Shown here: in pieces, positions 58,399 through 64,000 of the stretch
Position numbering within the stretch: the first letter of the stretch is position 1
Layout: each line of letters opens with the position of its first letter
Assembly (NCBI RefSeq): GCF_900250075.1
Contig: NZ_LT977070.1
Coordinates: 2,488,734 to 2,552,733, forward strand
Direction: 5' to 3'
DNA length: 64,000 nucleotides
DNA from: Cupriavidus taiwanensis
GTDB taxonomy: Bacteria > Pseudomonadota > Gammaproteobacteria > Burkholderiales > Burkholderiaceae
Position numbers and translations under genes: made by a program
Notes under the pieces: model-generated
The model's input: only the letters and a program-made list of their open reading frames with translations
Told to the model about the DNA's origin: nothing
The model's database searches: none

Positions 58399-58487
58399 CA
58401 GAACTTCTCCGGGCGGCACAGGGCAATCAGCAGATAGAGGAAGATGGCCACGGCAAGCACGCCGGCCAGCAGTTCGGTCCAGTCCAT
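58398..58487 (-). CDS. kdpF: KdpF small membrane subunit
   Basis: A 29-residue single-span peptide, [20 protein letters not shown] at the start and ending ALCRPEKF, the LxRPExF end typical of KdpF. It stabilises the KdpABC complex. Its stop overlaps the kdpA start (TGATG), and its own start overlaps the stop of a 49-codon ORF upstream in the same way. A ggaga element lies before the ATG. Confidence 0.93.
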   Translation of the reverse strand: MDWTELLAGVLAVAIFLYLLIALCRPEKF

Positions 58488-58636
58488 CAGCGGTCTCCAC
58501 CTGTGGTGGCGCCCGGCTGCGGCCGGTCCGCGGCAGATACCGGCCGCGCCGGGCCGCACAGCCATGCGCACAGCGCGACCAGGGCGACGCTGGCGGCGCC
58601 GAAGGCAATCAGAACGAGCAGGAACATCGCATCCAT
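58487..58636 (-). CDS. Hypothetical 49-residue single-span membrane protein upstream of kdpF
   Basis: A frame starting at ATG 58636 ([20 protein letters not shown]...) and ending in a TGA that overlaps the kdpF ATG (TGATG). Residues 4-26 are strongly hydrophobic, followed by [16 protein letters not shown] and a Gly-rich end. It lies between the putative KdpE boxes and kdpF, so it would be the first translated gene of the kdp operon. The ribosome-binding site is weak. I do not recognise a family; it may be a real small subunit, a translation-coupling leader or chance. Confidence 0.5.
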   Translation of the reverse strand: MDAMFLLVLIAFGAASVALVALCAWLCGPARPVSAADRPQPGATTGGDR

Positions 58637-58685
58637 GTCGAGCAGAATCGTGAGTGGCAGACGTCACCCAGATTAGGGATGCGGG

Positions 58686-58734
58686 GATAAAAACGGGGTA
58701 GAAAGGCCCGCTACGGCTGTAAAAACGGTATAAA
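58686..58734 (-). promoter_or_regulatory. Two KdpE-box-like direct repeats upstream of kdp
   Basis: On the minus strand TTTATACCGTTTTTACA (58734-58718) resembles the T-rich KdpE-binding sequence of the E. coli kdp promoter. A related copy, TTTCTACCCCGTTTTTATC (58704-58686), follows 32 bp downstream, in phase by three helical turns. Both lie 50 to 100 bp upstream of the first kdp-operon start codon. The site assignment is by resemblance; kdpDE sit in the same operon. Confidence 0.6.
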
Positions 58735-58830
58735 GACGGCTCGCGGTCGGGGGCCGACGCCTCGGCACGCCCGAAGTGGCCTGGCGATAACTTCCAGGCC
58801 CGGCCGCCGCGCCTGCGTTGCACTGCATTC

Positions 58831-58860
58831 TTGACAGCGCCGTCGTATACATGCCATAGT
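58831..58860 (+). promoter_or_regulatory. Promoter for rpsU
   Basis: Perfect TTGACA (58831-58836), 18-bp spacer, CATAGT (58855-58860; 4 of 6 consensus). The start of transcription would be near 58867, some 220 nt ahead of the rpsU start codon. Confidence 0.65.
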
Positions 58861-59088
58861 TACGGGCGTATAGCATTCATGGAAACCGGTACTGTCAGGC
58901 TCCAGTTATGTTCGGACCTGGCGCTATCACCCCTGACACTGGTTGCACGGACTGAAACGTCCACATCTTTCAGGTTCGCGGGGGCGCACCAGGGCATTGG
59001 CCCGGCGTGCAATACCAGTCGCTCCGGCGACCGCAGTTTCCCCCCGTGTGAACCAGCCGCCCCGGCGGCAATCCCCTAAAGGACTGAA

Positions 59089-59301
59089 TTGACTAAGATC
59101 GTCTTGAAACCCGGTGAGCCCGTTGAAGTTGCAATGCGGCGTTTCCGTCGCGCCATTCTGCAGACTGGCCTGATCGTTGAACTCAAGAGCCGTACCGCTT
59201 ACGAGAAGCCGACGACCGAGCGCAAGCGCAAGAAGAAGGCCGCCGAAGCACGCCTGCGCAAGCGCCTGCGCATGCAGATGCTGCCGAAGAAGATGTACTG
59301 A
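59089..59301 (+). CDS. rpsU: 30S ribosomal protein S21
   Basis: The 70-residue S21 protein, beginning [20 protein letters not shown] and ending [12 protein letters not shown], the family length and ends. The frame starts with TTG, not ATG, preceded by aaaggact with spacing of four or so bases. No upstream ATG extends the frame sensibly, and the TTG gives the normal length, so a weak start codon is likely and may limit expression. A long leader precedes it and a hairpin terminator follows. Confidence 0.96.
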   Translation: MTKIVLKPGEPVEVAMRRFRRAILQTGLIVELKSRTAYEKPTTERKRKKKAAEARLRKRLRMQMLPKKMY

Positions 59302-59334
59302 TTCCGGTACGCTTCGCTGCCTGGCTAGCCAGGC

Positions 59335-59366
59335 AAAAAAACCGCCAGTTCGCTGGCGGTTTTTTT
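59335..59366 (+). terminator. Intrinsic terminator after rpsU
   Basis: A 14-bp stem (aaaaaaaccgccag / ctggcggttttttt) with a ttcg loop, 33 bp after the rpsU stop. Confidence 0.92.
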
Positions 59367-59463
59367 ATTCCCGCGCCTGCTGCACCGCGCCAACCGAGGC
59401 CGGCGCGGATGACCGGCATAATGGCGGATATTGCGCCGTTGCGGCGCCACACCGGACCCTGCC

Positions 59464-60375
59464 TTGACTGCCATCCTCGAGTTGCGCAAGGTGCGCAAGC
59501 AATACGGCGACACGGTCGTGGTCGACGACCTCGACCTGCAGGTTTTCCGCGGCCAGTGCTTCGGCCTGCTGGGCCCCAACGGCGCCGGCAAGACCACCAC
59601 GCTGCGGCTGCTGCTGGGCCTGACCACGCCGCTGGCGGGCACGCTGACGCTGTGCGGCGAGCCCATCCCCGAGCGTGCGCCGCAGGCACGCATGCGCGTG
59701 GGCGTGGTGCCGCAGTTCGACAATCTCGACCCCGACTTCTCGGTGATCGAGAACCTGCGCATCTTCGGCCGCTACTTCGGGCTGTCGTCGGCCGAGATCG
59801 AGCGGCGCGTGCCGAAGCTGCTGGAATTCGCGCGGCTGGAAAACCGCGCCGACGCGCAGGTGCGCGACCTCTCCGGCGGCATGCGCCGGCGCCTGACCGT
59901 GGCGCGCGCGCTGATCAACGACCCGGACCTGCTGGTAATGGACGAGCCCACCACCGGCCTCGACCCGCAGGCGCGCCACCTGATCTGGGAGCGGCTGAAG
60001 TCGCTGATGGCCAGCGGCAAGACCATCCTGCTGACCACGCACTTCATGGAGGAAGCCGAGCGGCTGTGCAACTACCTGTGCGTGATCGACGGCGGCCGCA
60101 AGATCGCCGAAGGCAAGCCGCACGAGCTGATCGACAGCCAGATCGGCTGCGACGTGGTCGAGGTCTATGGCGATGAACTGGAGACGCTGCGCGGCACCCT
60201 GACACCGCTGGCGCAGCGCACCGAAATGAGCGGCGAGACGCTGTTCTGCTACGTGCGCGAGCCCGCCCCGCTGCTGGCGGCGCTGCACGGCAGGAGCGGC
60301 GTGCGCTACCTGCACCGCCCGGCCAACCTCGAGGACGTGTTCCTCAAGCTGACCGGCCGCGAGATGCGGGACTGA
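59464..60375 (+). CDS. ABC-2 type transporter ATP-binding protein (NodI-like)
   Basis: A 303-residue ATPase subunit. The listed start is TTG at 59464 ([20 protein letters not shown]); TTG 59431 is also possible. Walker A is GPNGAGKTT, signature LSGGMRRRL, Walker [15 protein letters not shown]-loop TTHFMEEAE. The long C-terminal part matches drug/lipo-oligosaccharide exporters of the NodI/DrrA group. Only 13 bp separate it from the permease. The substrate is unknown; despite the name of the family, no nodulation genes are nearby. Confidence 0.88.
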   Translation: MTAILELRKVRKQYGDTVVVDDLDLQVFRGQCFGLLGPNGAGKTTTLRLLLGLTTPLAGTLTLCGEPIPERAPQARMRVGVVPQFDNLDPDFSVIENLRIFGRYFGLSSAEIERRVPKLLEFARLENRADAQVRDLSGGMRRRLTVARALINDPDLLVMDEPTTGLDPQARHLIWERLKSLMASGKTILLTTHFMEEAERLCNYLCVIDGGRKIAEGKPHELIDSQIGCDVVEVYGDELETLRGTLTPLAQRTEMSGETLFCYVREPAPLLAALHGRSGVRYLHRPANLEDVFLKLTGREMRD

Positions 60376-60388
60376 AACAAGGGACGAC

Positions 60389-61240
60389 ATGAGCGAACAG
60401 GACCCCCGCGCGGACGCCGCCGATGCCTCCCCCGCCGCCGCCATGGCGTCGCGCCAGACCTATCCGCAGCCGCTGCTGCCGCGCAACCTGCGCAACTGGA
60501 TGATGGTCTGGTACCGCAACTACATGGTGTGGAAGAAGCTGGCGATTCCGTCGATGATCGGCAACCTGGCCGACCCGATGATCTACCTGTTCGGCCTCGG
60601 CCTCGGGCTCGGGCTGATGGTGGGCCAGGTCGACGGGGTGTCGTATATCGCCTTCCTGGCGGCCGGCACCACCGCGTCCAGCGTGATGATGTCGGCCAGC
60701 TTCGAGTCGATGTATTCGGCGTTCTCGCGCATGCATGTGCAGCGCACCTGGGAAGCGATCATGCATGCGCCGCTGACGCTGGGCGACGTGGTGCTGGGCG
60801 AGATCGCCTGGGCCGCCAGCAAGGCGGTGCTGTCGGGGCTGGCCATCATGCTGGTGGCGGGCGCGCTCGGCTATGCGCAGATGCCGGGGGCGCTGCTGGC
60901 GTTGCCGGTGATCGTGCTGGCCGGGATCGCCTTCGCCGCGCTGGCGATGATCGTCACCGCGCTGGCGCCGAGCTACGACTTCTTCATGTTCTACCAGACC
61001 CTGGTGATGACGCCGATGCTGCTGCTGTCGGGCGTGTTCTTCCCGCTGGAACAGCTGCCCGAAGGTGTGCAGGCCGCCGCCAAGGCGCTGCCGCTGGCGC
61101 ACGCCGTGGCGCTGATCCGGCCGCTGATGCTGGGCCGCCCGCTCGACGGCGCCAGCCTGCACCTGGCGGTGCTGGCCGCCTATGCGGTCATCGCGCTGGT
61201 GGTGTGCCTGGTGCTGCTGCGCCGCCGGCTGCTGCGCTGA
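60389..61240 (+). CDS. ABC-2 type permease (NodJ-like)
   Basis: A 283-residue permease with six membrane segments (starting near residues 60, 95, 145, 170, 205 and 260). The ABC-2 pattern is seen in MVWKKLAIPSMIGNLADPMIYLFG and MHVQRTWEAIMHAPLTLGDVVLGE, and MTPMLLLSGVFFPLEQLPEG near the end. It pairs with the ATPase gene upstream. The pair probably exports a lipophilic molecule or polysaccharide precursor, which is a family-level inference. Confidence 0.88.
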   Translation: MSEQDPRADAADASPAAAMASRQTYPQPLLPRNLRNWMMVWYRNYMVWKKLAIPSMIGNLADPMIYLFGLGLGLGLMVGQVDGVSYIAFLAAGTTASSVMMSASFESMYSAFSRMHVQRTWEAIMHAPLTLGDVVLGEIAWAASKAVLSGLAIMLVAGALGYAQMPGALLALPVIVLAGIAFAALAMIVTALAPSYDFFMFYQTLVMTPMLLLSGVFFPLEQLPEGVQAAAKALPLAHAVALIRPLMLGRPLDGASLHLAVLAAYAVIALVVCLVLLRRRLLR

Positions 61241-61279
61241 CTCGACCCCATGCCAGGCTCAACCAATACCAAGAGTTTT

Positions 61280-61630
61280 ATGCCGGCTTTATTTCTGCGC
61301 CTGCGTCGCAACCTGCGCAACCATAGCGAAACCCGCGCCACCCTGCCGCGCATCGCCCCGATGCTGGCGGCCGCCTGCGCCGTCGCGTCGCTGTCCGCTT
61401 GCATGGTGGTCGGCGCCACCGTGGCGGTCGGCAGCGCCGCGGTGTCGACGGTGGCGACGGTGGGCTCGGCCGCGGTCAGCGTGGCCTCGACCGCGGTCGG
61501 CGCCACCTACGACGTCACCGCCGCCGGCGTCAAGGCGATGGCCGGCAGCGACGAGCCCGCGCCGCAAGCGCAGCCACCGCAAGGGCCAGTCCTGCAAGAA
61601 CAGGCCCCGGTGGTCGCGGCGACCGAGTAG
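61280..61630 (+). CDS. Small lipoprotein
   Basis: A 116-residue protein. The listed start is ATG 61280 (MPALFLRLRRNLRNHSETRA); an ATG at 61250 is also in frame. A hydrophobic stretch ends in the lipobox LSAC, with the lipid-bearing cysteine at residue 41. The mature part is Val/Ala/Thr/Gly-rich and ends in a Pro/Gln-rich tail (PAPQAQPPQGPVLQEQ). Function unknown. It lies 39 bp downstream of the NodJ-like permease and might serve it. Confidence 0.7.
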   Translation: MPALFLRLRRNLRNHSETRATLPRIAPMLAAACAVASLSACMVVGATVAVGSAAVSTVATVGSAAVSVASTAVGATYDVTAAGVKAMAGSDEPAPQAQPPQGPVLQEQAPVVAATE

Positions 61631-61634
61631 CGCC

Positions 61635-62840
61635 TCAGTCGCCCAGGCCGCGCAGCAGGTCGGCCTTCAGGTCCTCGACCGACTCCAGCCCCACCGCCAG
61701 GCGGATCAGCCCTTCGCCAACGCCCGCGGCCGCCTTGGCCTCGGGGCTCACGCGCGCATGCGTGGTGGTGTACGGGTGCGTGATGGTGGTGCGGGTGTCG
61801 CCCAGGTTTCCGGTGATCGAGCACAGCCGCGTGTTGTCGATCACGCGCCAGGCATTGGCGCGCTGCTGCTCGGGCGTGGCGCCCTTGAGTTCGAACGACA
61901 CGATCGCGCCGCCGCCGCTTTGCTGGCGCATCGCGATCTGGTGCTGCGGGTGCGACGCCAGCGCCGGGTGGAACACGCGCGCCACCGCCGGATGCGATTC
62001 CAGGAACTGCGCCAGCGCCAGCGCGCTCGACGAATGGCGCTCCATGCGGATCGCCAGCGTCTCCATGCCCTTGAGCAACACCCAGGCATTGAACGCCGAC
62101 AGCGTCGGCCCGGCGGTGCGCACGAACGGGAACACCTTGCCCATGATGAAGTCGTGCGTGCCCAGCACCGCGCCGCCCAGCACGCGGCCCTGGCCGTCGA
62201 TATGCTTGGTCGCGGAATGCACCACGATGTCGGCGCCGAACTTCATCGGCTGCTGCAGCGCGGGCGAGCAGAAGCAGTTATCGACCACCAGCAGCGCCTT
62301 GGCGTCGTGGGCGATATCCGCGACTGCCGCGATGTCAGCCACTTCGGTCAGCGGGTTCGACGGCGTCTCCAGGAAAAAGAGCTTGGTGTTGGGCCGCACC
62401 GCCGCGCGCCACGCTTGCAGGTCGGTCGGATCGACGAAGGTGGTCTCGACGCCGAACTTGGCGAAGATATTGTTGAACAGCGTCATGGTCGAGCCGAAGA
62501 TCGCGCGCGAGCTGACCAGGTGGTCGCCGGCCTGCATCGACGACAGCACCACCGACAGGATCGCGCTCATGCCCGAGGCCGTCGCCATGCAGGCCTGCGC
62601 CCCTTCCAGCGCGGCCAGGCGCGACTGGAACATCGACACGGTCGGGTTGGTGAAGCGCGAATAGGTGTAGCCCTCTTCCGAGTTGGCAAAGCGCTCGGCG
62701 GCCTCGGCGGCGCTGTTGAAGCAGAAGCTCGAGGTCAGGTACATGGCCTCGGAGTGCTCCATGAACTCGCTGCGCAGCGTGCCGGCGCGCACGCCGAGGG
62801 TATCGATGCCGAGCGATTCGGGATTGAGCGGTTGGTTCAT
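61635..62840 (-). CDS. metZ: O-succinylhomoserine sulfhydrylase
   Basis: MetZ makes homocysteine from O-succinylhomoserine and sulfide, using pyridoxal phosphate. The start is ATG at 62840 (MNQPLNPESLGIDTLGVRAG), giving 401 residues; the frame is open further upstream over the leader. Family motifs: YTYSRFTNPTVSMFQSRLAALEG, the PLP lysine in VVHSATKHIDGQGRVLGG. The sequence fits MetZ rather than cystathionine gamma-synthase, as in Pseudomonas where metZ also follows purF, but the sulfhydrylase/lyase distinction is inferred. It converges on the lipoprotein gene. Confidence 0.9.
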   Translation of the reverse strand: MNQPLNPESLGIDTLGVRAGTLRSEFMEHSEAMYLTSSFCFNSAAEAAERFANSEEGYTYSRFTNPTVSMFQSRLAALEGAQACMATASGMSAILSVVLSSMQAGDHLVSSRAIFGSTMTLFNNIFAKFGVETTFVDPTDLQAWRAAVRPNTKLFFLETPSNPLTEVADIAAVADIAHDAKALLVVDNCFCSPALQQPMKFGADIVVHSATKHIDGQGRVLGGAVLGTHDFIMGKVFPFVRTAGPTLSAFNAWVLLKGMETLAIRMERHSSSALALAQFLESHPAVARVFHPALASHPQHQIAMRQQSGGGAIVSFELKGATPEQQRANAWRVIDNTRLCSITGNLGDTRTTITHPYTTTHARVSPEAKAAAGVGEGLIRLAVGLESVEDLKADLLRGLGD

Positions 62841-62920
62841 GCTGGTGGCGCGGTCGTACCCGCGCGAATGCGATGGTTGCGACAAGCTGCGCAGCGCCCG
62901 GTGGACGGCGCGCGGCCATG

Positions 62921-62959
62921 AAAAAAGCCCGTGCGATCGGATGGTCGGATCGACGGGCT
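62921..62959 (-). terminator. Intrinsic terminator in the metZ leader
   Basis: On the minus strand agcccgtcgatc pairs with gatcg-c-acgggct (one unpaired C), then six Ts. It lies 81 bp before the metZ start codon and 230 bp after the purF stop. Confidence 0.85.
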
Positions 62960-63128
62960 TGCTGTCCTGCGTGTGCGTATGCGTATGGCCTTGGGCTTCA
63001 GGCTGTGGCGGCCGGCTTCCGGACATTGCCGCGCCGGCAAGGCGCTGCGCAGCGGGAACGTTGCTGGCCACCATCTCTTTAGCTGTTTCGGGCTGTACCC
63101 GCGTCCGCAAGCTGACTATCAAATCGAC

Positions 63129-63151
63129 GCCCGGCCATGTTACGGCCGGGC
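63129..63151 (-). terminator. Hairpin just after purF
   Basis: A perfect 8-bp stem gcccggcc / ggccgggc with a 7-nt loop, some 40 bp downstream of the purF stop. The following T content is poor (gtcgattt), so termination there would be weak or would need Rho. Confidence 0.5.
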
Positions 63152-63189
63152 ATCGCATTCGTCAACGCGCGCCAACGCGGTGGCGGGGC

Positions 63190-64000
63190 TTACTCGTTGC
63201 CGCCGGAGCGCTGCAGGTGCAGTTGCGAGCGCTCGGTGTCGCCACCGGTGCCGTCGCGGTCGGCCTGGCTGCGCGCGGTTTCCAGGCGGTCGAGGTAGGC
63301 CTCGTCGATATCGCCGGTGATGTAGCGGCCGTCGAAGCACGAGGCGTCGAAGTCCTTCAGCGCGGGGTTGATGTCGCGCACCGCCTGCTTCATCGCCTCC
63401 ACGTCCTGGTACACCAGCTTGTCGGCGCCGATGATCTTCGCGATCTCTTCGTGCGTGCGGCCATGCGCCACCAGTTCGCTGCGGGTCGGCATGTCGATGC
63501 CGTACACGTTGGGGAACTTCACCGGCGGCGCGGCCGAGGCGAAGATCACCTTGTTGGCGCCGGCGTCGCGCGCCATCTGCACGATCTCGAACGAGGTGGT
63601 GCCGCGCACGATCGAGTCGTCGACGATCAGCACGTTCTTGCCCTTGAACTCCACGCCCATGGCGTTGAGCTTCTGGCGCACCGACTTCTTGCGCACCGCC
63701 TGGCCCGGCATGATGAAGGTGCGGCCGACGTAGCGGTTCTTGAAGAAGCCTTCGCGGTAATTGACGCCCAGGCGGTTGGCCACCTGCATCGCGGCCGGCC
63801 GGCTGCTGTCGGGGATCGGCATGACCACGTCGATATCGCCGGCCGACACTTCCTGGCGGATCTTCTCGGCCAGGTAGTCGCCCATGCGCAGGCGCGCGTC
63901 GTAGACCGGCACGCCGTCGATGCACGAATCCGGGCGCGCCAGGTAGACGTATTCGAAGATGCACGGCGTCAGCACCGGGTTGTCGGCGCATTGCTTGCTG
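63190..64000 (-). CDS. purF: Amidophosphoribosyltransferase (C-terminal part)
   Basis: PurF makes phosphoribosylamine from PRPP and glutamine, the first step of purine synthesis. Only the C-terminal 269 residues are in the window; the gene continues right. The first visible residues read [25 protein letters not shown], and the PRPP-binding loop [15 protein letters not shown] is present, with [20 protein letters not shown] before it. The N-terminal glutamine-amidotransferase domain is outside. It precedes metZ on the same strand. Confidence 0.97.
   Translation of the reverse strand, partial: SKQCADNPVLTPCIFEYVYLARPDSCIDGVPVYDARLRMGDYLAEKIRQEVSAGDIDVVMPIPDSSRPAAMQVANRLGVNYREGFFKNRYVGRTFIMPGQAVRKKSVRQKLNAMGVEFKGKNVLIVDDSIVRGTTSFEIVQMARDAGANKVIFASAAPPVKFPNVYGIDMPTRSELVAHGRTHEEIAKIIGADKLVYQDVEAMKQAVRDINPALKDFDASCFDGRYITGDIDEAYLDRLETARSQADRDGTGGDTERSQLHLQRSGGNE

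Larger units (their letters stand above)
58637..59088. promoter_or_regulatory. kdp/rpsU divergent region
   Basis: This 452-bp gap holds the kdp regulatory sites on the minus strand, then an rpsU promoter and about 220 nt of rpsU leader on the plus strand. An open frame across the leader (from about 58831) has no supporting start site or composition, so I treat the leader as untranslated. No terminator is visible in the gap. Confidence 0.6.
62841..63189. promoter_or_regulatory. purF-metZ gap: metZ leader region
   Basis: A 349-bp gap without a convincing gene. On the minus strand it contains a hairpin near the purF end (63129-63151), a GC-rich stretch of about 160 nt, and an intrinsic terminator (62959-62921) 81 bp before the metZ ATG. 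A TTGATA element around 63117 is a possible -35 box. I could not match it to a known riboswitch class. Confidence 0.5.

Noticed and set aside
58831..59079. 82-codon ORF in the rpsU leader
   Set aside because: It begins inside the promoter hexamer, has no ribosome-binding site and no recognisable composition.
59089..59301. ATG start for rpsU
   Set aside because: No ATG gives a sensible S21 N-terminus; the TTG gives the family length of 70 residues and the conserved first residues.
62841..63158. N-terminal extension of metZ by 106 codons
   Set aside because: The extension is low-complexity, spans an intrinsic terminator, and MetZ proteins begin at the internal methionine at 62840.

Overview
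The window is GC-rich (roughly two thirds by eye) and is chromosomal core sequence from a betaproteobacterium, most likely Cupriavidus (necator/taiwanensis group) or a close Burkholderiaceae relative. The evidence is gene order: rne/rluC, the plsX-fabHDG-acpP-fabF fatty-acid block, rpoE-rseA-rseB-mucD-lepA-lepB-rnc-era-recO-pdxJ-acpS, the EarP/EF-P(Arg32) pair, O-succinylhomoserine sulfhydrylase beside purF, and a kdpFABCDE operon. The species is inferred; no rRNA is present. I saw no insertion sequence, integrase, prophage gene, CRISPR array or toxin-antitoxin pair.

Layout. 1-1843: uvrC (3' end cut by the window). 1950-3878: earP and efp, then a bidirectional terminator. 5034 down to 3967: nagZ. 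23433 down to 5031 is an almost continuous minus-strand run: rpmF, plsX, fabH, fabD, fabG, acpP, fabF, a YgfX-like membrane protein, rpoE, rseA, rseB, mucD, a thioredoxin-fold protein, lepA, lepB, a DUF4845 protein, rnc, era, recO, pdxJ, acpS. yceD (24143-23553) heads this run from a clear sigma-70-type promoter. 24338-25694: maf (yceF type) and an RsmI-like methyltransferase on the plus strand. 29052-25768: rluC, HAD phosphatase, Rieske protein and sppA on the minus strand. A 795-bp divergent region precedes rne (29848-32973), followed by moaA, mobA, moeA and a small membrane protein.

38314-36815 rmuC, then a D-2-hydroxyacid dehydrogenase, a Na+/H+ antiporter, a lone lutC-family gene and pncB, all minus. 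43220-44739: ferredoxin fdxA and a ferredoxin-NADP reductase. 44980-45055: tRNA-Asn with its own promoter and terminator. 49774-45153: a minus-strand catabolic cluster (cupin, Bug-type solute receptor, acyl-CoA dehydrogenase, CoA-transferase, IclR regulator) with an operator-like repeat array over its promoter. 58636-49953: the kdp potassium-uptake operon with its two-component system; two putative KdpE boxes and a 49-codon ORF precede kdpF. 59089-61630: rpsU, a NodI/NodJ-like exporter and a small lipoprotein. 62840-61635: metZ, with an intrinsic terminator inside its leader, downstream of purF, which is cut by the right edge.

Functionally the window covers lipid synthesis and envelope stress, RNA processing, translation (EF-P, EF4, L32, S21), molybdenum cofactor synthesis, potassium homeostasis, NAD salvage and nucleotide/methionine synthesis. 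No wholly new system is evident. The best leads are small or regulatory: the 49-codon ORF ahead of kdpF, the CATGAATT array in the cupin promoter, the metZ leader terminator, the long structured rne leader, and short tandem repeats in two kdp intergenic gaps.
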